Below are positions 1 through 8,718 of a stretch of DNA of 40,896 nt, one piece after another. The notes below the pieces were generated by a model that saw only the letters and a list, made by a program, of their open reading frames with translations, had not been told where the DNA came from and did no database searches. Position 1 is the first letter of the stretch; every line of letters starts with the position of its first letter. Position numbers and translations under genes: made by a program. The stretch is from Kineosporia sp. R_H_3 (lineage in GTDB: Bacteria; Actinomycetota; Actinomycetes; Actinomycetales; Kineosporiaceae). The stretch spans positions 1 through 40,896 of the forward strand of contig NZ_MWLL01000220.1 in assembly GCF_002198675.1 (NCBI RefSeq), written 5' to 3'.

Positions 1-754
1 CGGAACCGGAGGGTGCTGGTGCGGGCCCGGGGTCGTCGACGATCCGGCCGTCCTGCATCCGGACGACGCGGCTCGCCTCGTCGGCGACCGTCGGGTCGTG
101 CGTCGAGGCGACGACGGTGACGCCGAGGGTGGAGCACAGGTCCCGGAGCATGCCGACGACGACCTTCCCGGTGCGGGCGTCGAGGTTGGCGGTCGGCTCG
201 TCGGCGAGGATGAGCCGCGGGTTGCCGACGAGCGCGCGGGCGATCGCGGTGCGCTGCTGCTCGCCGCCGGACATCTTCGTCGGGTGGTGGTGCAACCGGT
301 GCCCGAGCCCGACCATCTCGAGCAGGTCGACGGCGCGCCGGCGCAGGGACGCCCGGTCGTACGGCTCGAACATGAGCGGGAGCTCGACGTTCTCGACGGC
401 CGACAGGAACGGGATGAGGTTGTAGCTCTGGAAGATGAAGCCGATCGTGTCGTGCCGCAGGGACGCGAACTGGCTCTCCGTCAGGGCCCCGGTGTCCTGG
501 CCCTCGATGCTCACGGTGCCCTTCGTCGGCCGGTCGAGGCCGCCGATGATGTTGAGCAGTGTGGACTTCCCACTGCCGCTGGGGCCCATGAGACAGGCGA
601 ACTCGCCCTGGGTCACCGTGAGGTCGGCCGCGACGAGCGCCTTGACGACCTCGTCGCCGAGCTTGTGCAGCTTCCACACGTCGCGGACCTCGAGCACCGG
701 CCCGGCGGGTGTCGTCGGGGCGGGCGCGTCCGTGCGGTCGGGTGCGATCGTCAT
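1..754 (-). CDS. ABC transporter ATP-binding protein, MacB/LolD type (3' end outside window)
   Basis: This is the nucleotide-binding subunit of an FtsX/MacB-type ABC system, acting at the cytoplasmic face of the membrane with the two permeases encoded just upstream. The reading frame starts with ATG at 754 and runs off the window edge without a stop; about 251 residues are visible, so only the extreme C-terminus is missing. Visible motifs, in order, are Walker A (GPSGSGKS), the Q-loop in IGFIFQSYNL, the ABC signature as MSGGEQQR, Walker B with D-loop (LILADEPTANLD) and the H-loop in STHD. The signature MSGGEQQR in place of LSGGQQQR is common in the LolD/MacB branch. The start lies 1 bp beyond the stop of the short permease, so the three genes form one operon. 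The substrate cannot be told from sequence. Confidence 0.93.
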   Translation of the reverse strand, partial: MTIAPDRTDAPAPTTPAGPVLEVRDVWKLHKLGDEVVKALVAADLTVTQGEFACLMGPSGSGKSTLLNIIGGLDRPTKGTVSIEGQDTGALTESQFASLRHDTIGFIFQSYNLIPFLSAVENVELPLMFEPYDRASLRRRAVDLLEMVGLGHRLHHHPTKMSGGEQQRTAIARALVGNPRLILADEPTANLDARTGKVVVGMLRDLCSTLGVTVVASTHDPTVADEASRVVRMQDGRIVDDPGPAPAPSGS

Positions 755-755
755 C

Positions 756-1343
756 TCAGCCTCCACTGGTGAGGGACAGGGCGGGGGGTCGGGACGCGGC
801 CCGGTAGGCCGGTCCGGCGCTCGTGACGAGGGCCGCGACGGCGGACGTGCCGACGGCGAGGGCGAGGGCCGCCAGGGCGGGGGCGGGGCGTACGTCCGCG
901 GAGACGAGCCCCGCGAGGTTCGCGGCGCCGGTCCCGACGACGGCGACGAGGCCGCCGATCGCGGCGCCGGCGACGGCCGCGACGAGCGGCTCGACGAGCA
1001 GCGCCCCGACGACCGGGCCGCGGGGCACCCCGGTCGCACCGAGGACGCCGATCTCGCGCGTCCGGTGGACGACCGTCCGGGTCGTCGAGACGGCCACCTC
1101 GACGACGCCGACGAGCAGGACGACGACGGCGATGAGCGTCGTGGCCCGTACGAGCTGCTCGGTGTCACCGAGCGCCGCGGACTGCCGGCGCACGCTGTCG
1201 GTGAGCGTGAGCACCTGGACGAGGAGGAACGCACCCGTCGCCGTCGTGACGACGGGCAGCACGAGCTGTCCCGCCCGCCGGCGCGTCGACAGCCAGCCGT
1301 AGGCGAGGCCCTTGCGCAGGGCCGGCGACAGCGGGCCCGTCAC
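756..1343 (-). CDS. Short FtsX-like ABC permease
   Basis: A 195-residue membrane protein with about four hydrophobic helices. The second and third helices are linked by a cytoplasmic loop containing HRTREIGVLGATGVPRG, the typical FtsX-domain segment that contacts the ATPase. It lacks the large extracytoplasmic MacB core domain, so it is essentially a bare FtsX domain, about half the length of its partner. I place the start at the GTG at 1343, whose GTGA overlaps the TGA of the upstream permease; the open frame continues upstream but there it only overlaps the other permease. It probably forms a heterodimeric channel with that permease. The short form could be a natural half-size subunit. Confidence in the family is good, but substrate and direction are unknown. 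Confidence 0.85.
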   Translation of the reverse strand: MTGPLSPALRKGLAYGWLSTRRRAGQLVLPVVTTATGAFLLVQVLTLTDSVRRQSAALGDTEQLVRATTLIAVVVLLVGVVEVAVSTTRTVVHRTREIGVLGATGVPRGPVVGALLVEPLVAAVAGAAIGGLVAVVGTGAANLAGLVSADVRPAPALAALALAVGTSAVAALVTSAGPAYRAASRPPALSLTSGG

Positions 1344-2515
1344 GCGTCGTCCCGCAGCAGGTCGACCGGGCGCTGCTGGAGCAGCCGGTGCACCGGGACG
1401 AGCGCACCGACGATCGCCATCGCCGGCAGGTACGCCGCGACGATGCCCGCCGCCTGGGCCCAGCCCCCGAGCGTCGTCACGTCGGGCACGACGAGCGTCG
1501 TCGCGGCCAGCGCCGCGAGCGCCCCGGTCGCGTAGGCCGCGACGAAGACGAGCGCGGACTCGACGAGGAAGAAGTAGAGGACCTCGTCGGCCAGGCCGAT
1601 GCTCGACATGATGCCGAACTCGCGGCGGCGCTCCTGGACGGCCGCGAGGAAGCTCGAGACCGCGATGACGAAGCCGAGGACGAGGCCGACGACGGAGACC
1701 AGACCGAGCGTCGAGCTCGTCACCTTGCTCGCGAAGATCGCCGAGTAGGCCTGCTGGAAGGTCGCCAGGCTGGTGCCGCCGCCCACGGTGTCGTAGGCGA
1801 GCGGGCGGCCGGACGGGGTCCGTGACGCGTCGGTCGTCGAGGGGATGCCGGAGGCCTGCGACAGGACGGCGCCGAGGTCGCGCCGCCCCGTGTCGGCGGC
1901 GGACGGCGTGACCGTCCACCAGCCGCGGTCGCCGACGACGGTGCGCGCGACGTCGACCGGGACGGTGACGCTCGTGCCGGTGCCGCCCGTGGCGACGGTG
2001 AGGTCGGCGGCGCCGACGCGCAGCCGGGCGCCGGGGGCGACGCCGAGCAGGTCGGCCGCCGCCGGGCTGACGACGGCGGCGCCCGCCGCGACGTCGTCAC
2101 GGCCGACGAGCGCCACCTCGCCGCCCGGTGCGGCCCACACGCCGACCGACTGGCGGTGCGCCGTCCAGCCCGCGGGGACCGTGAGCGCGGGTGCGGATCC
2201 GTTGGGCAGCAACACGTCGAGGTCGGGGTCGAAGCGGACGCCCTCGGCGCCGACGACCCACAGCGGGTCGGAGCCGAGCACCTCGCTCAGCGAGTCGGCC
2301 CCGACCGTCGCGTAGCCGGCGGCGATCGTCCGGACGACGATCACGGCCATCACGGCGAGCGCGATCCCGGCGGTGGACAGGACGAACCGCTCCGGTCGGC
2401 GACGAACGTTCGCGAGGGCGAAGCGCAGGAGCCGGCTGCCGCCGCCCCGCGCCGTGCCGCTCGCGTCGACGACGCTCGCCGCGGTCGGTGCTGGGTGATC
2501 CAACACGGTGGCCAT
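1340..2515 (-). CDS. FtsX/MacB-type ABC permease
   Basis: A 391-residue permease and first gene of the three-gene ABC operon. Architecture: a short N-terminal tail, a first membrane helix near residues 45-67, a large extracytoplasmic MacB-like core (about 70-265), then three helices forming the FtsX domain with the coupling segment QERRREFGIMSSIGLA between helices 2 and 3. It ends in a basic tail (LLQQRPVDLLRDDA) typical of these permeases. Start ATG at 2515; no strong ribosome site precedes it. The overlapping stop/start with the next gene suggests translational coupling. MacB-type systems usually act as mechanotransmission pumps for peptides, drugs or lipoproteins. No dedicated periplasmic partner is encoded here, as is normal for a monoderm organism. 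Confidence 0.9.
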   Translation of the reverse strand: MATVLDHPAPTAASVVDASGTARGGGSRLLRFALANVRRRPERFVLSTAGIALAVMAVIVVRTIAAGYATVGADSLSEVLGSDPLWVVGAEGVRFDPDLDVLLPNGSAPALTVPAGWTAHRQSVGVWAAPGGEVALVGRDDVAAGAAVVSPAAADLLGVAPGARLRVGAADLTVATGGTGTSVTVPVDVARTVVGDRGWWTVTPSAADTGRRDLGAVLSQASGIPSTTDASRTPSGRPLAYDTVGGGTSLATFQQAYSAIFASKVTSSTLGLVSVVGLVLGFVIAVSSFLAAVQERRREFGIMSSIGLADEVLYFFLVESALVFVAAYATGALAALAATTLVVPDVTTLGGWAQAAGIVAAYLPAMAIVGALVPVHRLLQQRPVDLLRDDA

Positions 2516-2577
2516 GTGTTCGATGGTTCGCCGCGTACGTTTCGCCGGAAGGGCGACGGGTGTGAAGTCCGCGTGTC

Positions 2578-2591
2578 GGGACCTACGTCCC
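2578..2591. promoter_or_regulatory. Palindrome GGGAC-N4-GTCCC upstream of ABC operon
   Basis: The 14-bp inverted repeat GGGACCTACGTCCC lies 63 bp upstream of the first ABC permease start and 24 bp beyond the diguanylate cyclase stop. Its layout (5-bp arms, 4-bp centre) equals the core of the mycobacterial DosR/DevR box as I remember it (GGGACTWWAGTCCC). A second copy of the same arms occurs in the boxC leader. It is either an operator for an unlinked regulator or a chance GC-rich palindrome. Confidence 0.4.
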
Positions 2592-2614
2592 AGGTTTCCA
2601 AGATCTCACACGCG

Positions 2615-4240
2615 CTAGGCGCTGATCCGGTCGCGCCCCTCCGCCTTGGCCCGGTACAGGTGCTCGTCGGCGACCCGCATGAGGGTGTCGACGGTGGCGG
2701 CCTCGCCGACGGCCTGCCCGGCGCTCACGGTGACCCGCAGGCCCGGGGCCAGCCGGTCCCAGTCGTGCGCGCGGATCTCCTCGACGAGCCGCTCGACCCG
2801 GGTGCCCAGGCGCCGGTCGCCGTCCGAGACGAGGAAGAGGGCGAACTCGTCGCCGCCGAGGCGGACGGCGAGGTCGCTCGGGCGGATCGAGTCGCCGAGC
2901 ATCCGTCCGAGGACGCGCAGCACCTCGTCCCCGACCGCGTGCCCGTGGACGTCGTTGACGGCCTTGAACTCGTCGACGTCGAGCAGGACGACCCCGAGCC
3001 GCCGGCCCGGTCCGAGGGTGCGCAGACCGGGCAGCCGCTGGGTGAACGCGTGCCGGTTCGCGACCCCGGTGAGCTCGTCGACGAGCGCCTGCCGGCGCAG
3101 CCGGTCGCCGTGGCGGACCACCCGCTCGGCGGCGAGCCGGGCGCGGGCCGCGGCGAGCACCTGGAGCCGGGACTCCCAGCGCAGCTCGCTGAGGTGACCG
3201 GCCCAGCGGGCCGCCGGGGAGTCGCCGTCCGCGAGCGAGGCGAGGTGGTACGCCAGGGTGCGGAACGACGGCTTGTAGACGTCGAAGTACTCGATGGAGC
3301 GCTCGGCGTAGCTCGCGGCCTCGACGTCGTCACCGGCCAGGTGCGCGCTCACGGCGGCGGCGAGGAGCAGGCAGCCGCGGTAGCCCTGCCAGGTGCTGTC
3401 GACGAGCGCCTCCCAGAGGTCCTCGGGCACGCCGCGCAGCGACGGGTCGCCGTCCGGGCCCGCGGCGAGCGCGTCGAGGAGCCGCTCGACGGCCCGCAGA
3501 TCGGTGCGCCAGGTCGGCTGGAGGTCGGCCAGCTCCTCGGCGCGCGGGCGGTAGCGGGCCGACGCGACCACCCGGGCCTGCTCGGCCCGCCCGACGTCGA
3601 GCAGCCCGCAGGCCATGGCCGCGGCGGCCTCGACCCGGTTGACCACGACGACCCGGCGGGTGAAGGCGAGCACCGGGCGGATCGCGTCGTCCCGGACGAG
3701 GTCGAACGAGTCCACGGCCCGGGAGTACATCTCCTCCTCGAGCTCCCAGAGCGCGAGGCAGTGGTACGACTGGCCGCACTCGTTGTAGCTCGCGGCGAGC
3801 TCGGCGGCCCGCCAGCCGAGGTCCGCCGGGTCGCTCTCGAAGACGTCGTCGAGCATCGCCACGGCCCGCGCGAGGTCGCTCGGCCGGTCCTCGCCGAGCG
3901 AGTCCGGGTCCGAGATGCCGAGGTAGGAGAGCCGGCCGCTGAGGGCCCGGGCCACGAACACCTCGTCGCCGGTGTCGTACGCGGCGGCGAGCAGGGCATC
4001 GGCACGGGTCCGCAGCGCCTCGTGCGGGGCGCCGGCGAGCAGGTCGTTGACGAGGAGGTTGTGCAGCACCTGCACGCGGACGTCGGGCCAGCCGGCCTCG
4101 GCCGCCTGCCGGGCCCAGCGCTCGAACCGGCGGGTGTGGTCGACCGGGTCGGGCAGCGACTGGACGTGCTCGAGTGCCTCGTACACGGCGATCCGCGCCG
4201 CGAGGTGGTCCGCGGGCAGGTCGCCCGACAGAAACGTCAT
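2615..4240 (-). CDS. GGDEF diguanylate cyclase with helical N-terminal region
   Basis: A 541-residue cytoplasmic protein. The first ~340 residues are Ala/Leu-rich helices resembling TPR-like repeats, with no membrane segment or signal peptide. The C-terminal part is a GGDEF domain with an intact GGDEF active-site motif at about 462-466 and an inhibitory RxxD site (RPSD) exactly five residues upstream, so it should make cyclic di-GMP from two GTP and be product-inhibited. The substrate-side motif DELTGVANRHAF is also intact. No EAL domain follows. The start is taken as ATG at 4240 (GGAGGG about 10-15 bp upstream); the longer open frame upstream runs through the boxD gene and is a shadow. It is divergent from boxD, but nothing ties it functionally to benzoate use. 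Confidence 0.88.
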   Translation of the reverse strand: MTFLSGDLPADHLAARIAVYEALEHVQSLPDPVDHTRRFERWARQAAEAGWPDVRVQVLHNLLVNDLLAGAPHEALRTRADALLAAAYDTGDEVFVARALSGRLSYLGISDPDSLGEDRPSDLARAVAMLDDVFESDPADLGWRAAELAASYNECGQSYHCLALWELEEEMYSRAVDSFDLVRDDAIRPVLAFTRRVVVVNRVEAAAAMACGLLDVGRAEQARVVASARYRPRAEELADLQPTWRTDLRAVERLLDALAAGPDGDPSLRGVPEDLWEALVDSTWQGYRGCLLLAAAVSAHLAGDDVEAASYAERSIEYFDVYKPSFRTLAYHLASLADGDSPAARWAGHLSELRWESRLQVLAAARARLAAERVVRHGDRLRRQALVDELTGVANRHAFTQRLPGLRTLGPGRRLGVVLLDVDEFKAVNDVHGHAVGDEVLRVLGRMLGDSIRPSDLAVRLGGDEFALFLVSDGDRRLGTRVERLVEEIRAHDWDRLAPGLRVTVSAGQAVGEAATVDTLMRVADEHLYRAKAEGRDRISA

Positions 4241-4378
4241 GCCTGGTACCGCCCTCCGTCCCTCCGGCGGGACCGTCCCCGCCCCACGGATGTCGACACT
4301 GCGGCGGGCAGGGTTGAGCGGGTCGGTCCGTGCCCAGAGCCTACGCGGAGCCCCCGAGCGGCGGGGAGGGTCGAATCC

Positions 4379-4418
4379 TGCTACAGAACATTGACGACAC
4401 GACAGTGAGCCGTAGACT
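4379..4418 (+). promoter_or_regulatory. boxD promoter with upstream TGCTACA operator
   Basis: TGCTACA at 4379-4385 is followed by a -35 TTGACG at 4391-4396, a 16-bp spacer and a -10 TAGACT at 4413-4418. The boxB and boxC promoters have the same order and spacings. CTAC (4381-4384) and GTAG (4412-4415) form an inverted pair of 35 bp outer span that is also kept in all three. The predicted leader to the GTG at 4464 is about 40 nt. The PaaX-family protein encoded between boxB and boxC is the likeliest binder. Confidence 0.72.
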
Positions 4419-4463
4419 GACCGCCGCCCGTCCCGGCCCGTCCACCCGTCGAGAGGGACCGTC

Positions 4464-6011
4464 GTGCGTACTGTCGAGAGCTGGACCGAGGGCCGCTGGT
4501 GGTCCTCGCCGGACGCCTCGCGCGTCGTCGTCGACGCCGTGACCGGCGAGCCGGTCGCGAGCGTGTCGAGCGCGGGGCTCGACGCCCCCGGAGTCGTCGC
4601 CTTCGCGCGCGGGACCGGCGGCCCGGCGCTGCGTGCGAGCGGGTTCCGGGCCCGCGGCGCGCTCGTCAAGGAGCTCGCGCTGGCGCTCAGGGCCCGCCGT
4701 GCGGAGCTCGTCGAGCTGTCGGCGCGCACGGGCGCGACGGCCGCCGACGCGAGCGTCGACGTCGACGGCGCGATCGGCACGGCGCTCGTCTTCGCCGCCA
4801 AGGCCACGGCGCTGCCCGAGGGCAACGTCTGGGCCGAGGGTGACGTCGAGCCGCTGGGTCGCGGCGGCTCGTTCGCCGGCCGGCACCTGCTCACGCCGCT
4901 GACCGGGGTCGCGCTCCAGGTCAACGCGTTCAACTTCCCGGTGTGGGGCATGGTCGAGAAGCTCGCCCCGGCCCTGGTCGCCGGCGTCCCGACGATCGTG
5001 AAGCCGGCGACGCCGACGGCGTACGTCGCGGAGCACGCCGTCCGGATCCTCGTGGAGTCCGGACTGCTGCCGGACGGTGCGCTCCAGCTCGTCTGCGGCT
5101 CCGTCTCCGGGGTGCTCGACGAGCTCGGCGGCCAGGACCTCGTGTCGTTCACCGGTTCCGCGCAGACCGCCGCGCTGCTGCGCGCCCATCCCGCCGTGAC
5201 CCACCGGTCGGCGCGGTTCAACGCCGAGGCGGACTCGCTCAACGCGAGCGTGCTCGGCCCGGACGTCGCTCCCGGCTCGCCGGAGCTCGACCTGTACGCC
5301 GACGCGGTCGTCGCCGAGCTCACGTGCAAGGCCGGTCAGCGGTGCACGGCGATCCGCCGGGTGCTCGTGCCGCAGGATCTCGTCGGCCCGGTCTGCGACG
5401 CGCTCGTCGACCGGCTCCGGCAGGTCGTCGTCGGGGCGCCCGGGGCGGACGGCGTGACGATGGGTGCGCTCGCCGGCCCCGACCAGCGGGCCGCCGTCCT
5501 CGACGGCATCGAACGGCTCCGCGTCGCCGGTCCGGTGCTCACCGGCGGCGGCCCTCCGGAGCTGGCCGTCGGCGCCGACCCGCGGCGCGGGGCGTTCGTC
5601 GCGCCGACCCTGCTCCGGGCGGACGACGCGCAGGCCGCGGCGCCGCACGAGGTCGAGGCCTTCGGGCCGGTGGCGACCGTCGTCGGCTACCGGGACGTGC
5701 CGCACGCCGTCGAGTTGCTCGCCCGCGGCGGCGGGTCGCTCGTCGCGTCCCTCGTCAGCGCGGACGACGCCGTCGTGCGGGCCGTCGTCCTCGGGGCCGC
5801 CGCGCACCACGGCCGGGTGCTCGTGCTCGACGCCGACTGCGCCGGCGAGAGCACCGGGCACGGCACCCCGATGCCGCAGCTCGTCCACGGCGGGCCCGGC
5901 CGGGCCGGGGGAGGCGAGGAGGAGGGCGGTCTGCGGGCCGTGGCCCACCACCTGCAGCGGACGGCGGTCCAGGGCTCGCCACGGGTCCTCGCGCTGCTCG
6001 CGGACGGCTGA
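4464..6011 (+). CDS. boxD: 3,4-dehydroadipyl-CoA semialdehyde dehydrogenase (BoxD/PaaZ-type ALDH)
   Basis: A 515-residue aldehyde dehydrogenase of the PaaZ/BoxD type. It should oxidise the ring-cleavage product 3,4-dehydroadipyl-CoA semialdehyde to the acid with NADP+, after BoxC. Visible motifs: FNFPVWG near 157 in the cofactor site, SFTGSAQTA near 229, the catalytic Glu in NAEADSLN (about 255) and the catalytic Cys in GQRCTA (about 294). The protein ends after the ALDH domain and has no MaoC hydratase domain, which separates it from full-length PaaZ and fits BoxD. Start is GTG 4464, preceded by GAGAGGG. It is the first box gene, under its own promoter, 115 bp ahead of boxB. The only real alternative is a stand-alone PaaZ dehydrogenase, but no paaABC genes are present. 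Confidence 0.88.
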   Translation: MRTVESWTEGRWWSSPDASRVVVDAVTGEPVASVSSAGLDAPGVVAFARGTGGPALRASGFRARGALVKELALALRARRAELVELSARTGATAADASVDVDGAIGTALVFAAKATALPEGNVWAEGDVEPLGRGGSFAGRHLLTPLTGVALQVNAFNFPVWGMVEKLAPALVAGVPTIVKPATPTAYVAEHAVRILVESGLLPDGALQLVCGSVSGVLDELGGQDLVSFTGSAQTAALLRAHPAVTHRSARFNAEADSLNASVLGPDVAPGSPELDLYADAVVAELTCKAGQRCTAIRRVLVPQDLVGPVCDALVDRLRQVVVGAPGADGVTMGALAGPDQRAAVLDGIERLRVAGPVLTGGGPPELAVGADPRRGAFVAPTLLRADDAQAAAPHEVEAFGPVATVVGYRDVPHAVELLARGGGSLVASLVSADDAVVRAVVLGAAAHHGRVLVLDADCAGESTGHGTPMPQLVHGGPGRAGGGEEEGGLRAVAHHLQRTAVQGSPRVLALLADG

Positions 6012-6033
6012 GGTCTTGCGTCCGCCCGAAACG

Positions 6034-6073
6034 TGCTACAGACTCCTGACGTAGGTCTACTTGCGTGTAGAAC
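6034..6073 (+). promoter_or_regulatory. boxB promoter with TGCTACA operator
   Basis: TGCTACA at 6034-6040, -35-like CTGACG at 6046-6051, a 16-bp spacer and -10 TAGAAC at 6068-6073. All three distances equal those upstream of boxD and boxC. It starts only 22 bp after the boxD stop, so boxB is separately transcribed rather than simply read through. GAGGAGG follows about 8 bp ahead of the boxB ATG. Confidence 0.72.
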
Positions 6074-6126
6074 GAAATCATGGAACGCGGCCCGACCCAC
6101 GGTCCACCCGAGGAGGAACCACCGCC

Positions 6127-7611
<1,485 letters not shown>

Positions 7612-7616
7612 GCCGC

Positions 7617-7630
7617 CCGGCGACCGCCGG
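7617..7630. terminator. Weak hairpin between convergent boxB and paaX-like genes
   Basis: CCGGC-GACC-GCCGG forms a 5-bp stem with a 4-nt loop in the 21-bp gap between the two stops. It has no T-tract on either strand. It is positioned where a bidirectional terminator would be, but the stem is short and such GC hairpins are common here. Confidence 0.25.
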
Positions 7631-7632
7631 TG

Positions 7633-8508
7633 TCAGCCGTCCGCGCCGAGGGACTCCCAGTGCGCCTGGGCGCGGCGGTGCCAGCGCTCGTGGCAGCGGT
7701 GGAACACCGTCGCCGCCCGCACGCCGGGCCAGTCGTGGTCGAGCAGCTCCATCGGCAGGGCCGGGTCGAGGAACGGGAAGCGGCGCCAGGCCTGGACGAG
7801 CCCGACCTGGGCGACGAAGGCCGCCTCCGCGCCGTCCGCCCGCCGGTCCTCGAAGCCGTCGACGAAGTCGCCGTAGGCGGCCTCGATCTCGCCCAGCGAC
7901 GTCCAGGCGGCGGCGACGACGTCCTCGGGCCGACCGATCGCGCCCGACTCGCCGACCCACGACATCGCGCTCGACGCGATGCCCAGGTCCTCGACGATCC
8001 GCGCCACCTCGGGGCCGCGGTCGGCGTACGGCACGACCCACAGCCCCGGTGCGGGCGAACCCATCCCGGCCCAGGTGAGCCGGGTGCGGAGCTTGTGCCG
8101 CAGGGCACGCTGGGTCTCGGGCACGGTGACCGCCAGGACGAGCCAGCGGCCGTCCCAGCGGCGCTGCTCGCGGAGGAAGCCGTAGATCCGGCGCGCGCCG
8201 TCCTCGAGCAGGTCGCGCCCCTCGGGGGTGAGGTCCCAGCGGGTGCGCCGCCCCACCCGGGACGGGGTGACGAGCCCTTCGGCGGCCGTCCGGGCCAGGG
8301 CCTGCCGGGCGGCCTTCTCCTCGACGCCGACCGCCGCGAGGGCCTCGACGAACGCGGCCGTCCACACCGGCCCGGAGCGCGGCAGGACGAACTCGCCGAG
8401 GATCGTCAGGAGCAGGCCGCGCGCGCTCGGGCCGCCCAGGCTCCGCCGCCGCGCGGAGGGGACCTCGTCCCAGCCTGCGTCGGGCTCCAGGGGCGCCGCG
8501 GCGGACAT
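7633..8508 (-). CDS. PaaX-family transcriptional regulator
   Basis: A 291-residue regulator of the PaaX family, which in the phenylacetate pathway represses catabolic genes and is released by the aryl-CoA intermediate. The N-terminal winged helix runs from about residue 28 to 100 (SARGLLLTILGEFVL to RTRWDLTPEGRDLL). The PaaX central and C-terminal domains follow (RWLVLAVTVPETQRALRHKLR; later GLVQAWRRFPFLDPALP). Start ATG 8508 with AAGGAG 7 bp upstream. It lies inside the box cluster, divergent from boxC, so I infer that it controls box genes with benzoyl-CoA as effector and replaces the BoxR regulator known from proteobacteria. The repeated TGCTACA promoters are its most likely targets; it has no copy of that element on its own strand. 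Confidence 0.85.
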   Translation of the reverse strand: MSAAAPLEPDAGWDEVPSARRRSLGGPSARGLLLTILGEFVLPRSGPVWTAAFVEALAAVGVEEKAARQALARTAAEGLVTPSRVGRRTRWDLTPEGRDLLEDGARRIYGFLREQRRWDGRWLVLAVTVPETQRALRHKLRTRLTWAGMGSPAPGLWVVPYADRGPEVARIVEDLGIASSAMSWVGESGAIGRPEDVVAAAWTSLGEIEAAYGDFVDGFEDRRADGAEAAFVAQVGLVQAWRRFPFLDPALPMELLDHDWPGVRAATVFHRCHERWHRRAQAHWESLGADG

Positions 8509-8643
8509 CGTGCTCCTTGCGGACGGGTGCGCGCGGGGCGCACGGTGCGGTACGGCTCAGGGCCGGGACCACTCTAGGACGTGCCCCGGGCGCCCGACCT
8601 GCGACGTGCCCCCCGCCGGCCCCGGGCCGGGTCCGCATCGAAA

Positions 8644-8683
8644 TGCTACAAACTCTTGACGTTACTCAGTACCAACGTAGAAC
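8644..8683 (+). promoter_or_regulatory. boxC operon promoter with TGCTACA operator
   Basis: TGCTACA at 8644-8650, -35 TTGACG at 8656-8661, 16-bp spacer, -10 TAGAAC at 8678-8683. The layout equals that of the boxD and boxB promoters. It should drive the long boxC-to-DUF6158 run and lies in the 210-bp gap shared with the paaX-like gene. A separate TCCTAGAGTGG on the minus strand near 8570 could be the -10 region of the regulator gene. Confidence 0.75.
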
Positions 8684-8686
8684 CTA

Positions 8687-8700
8687 GGGACGTTCGTCCC
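8687..8700. promoter_or_regulatory. Palindrome GGGAC-N4-GTCCC in boxC leader
   Basis: GGGACGTTCGTCCC sits just downstream of the boxC -10, overlapping or following the predicted transcription start, 18 bp ahead of the ATG at 8719. It has the same arms and spacing as the palindrome before the ABC operon. In this position a bound protein would block initiation or early elongation; as RNA it would be a 5-bp hairpin near the 5' end. Confidence 0.4.
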
Positions 8701-8718
8701 ACGGCCGGAAGGGCAGCC

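Noticed and set aside
4241-5329. N-terminal extension of the diguanylate cyclase frame up to 5329
   Set aside because: The extra sequence is Ser/Thr/Arg-rich antisense of boxD and crosses the boxD promoter. The ATG at 4240 gives a complete protein.
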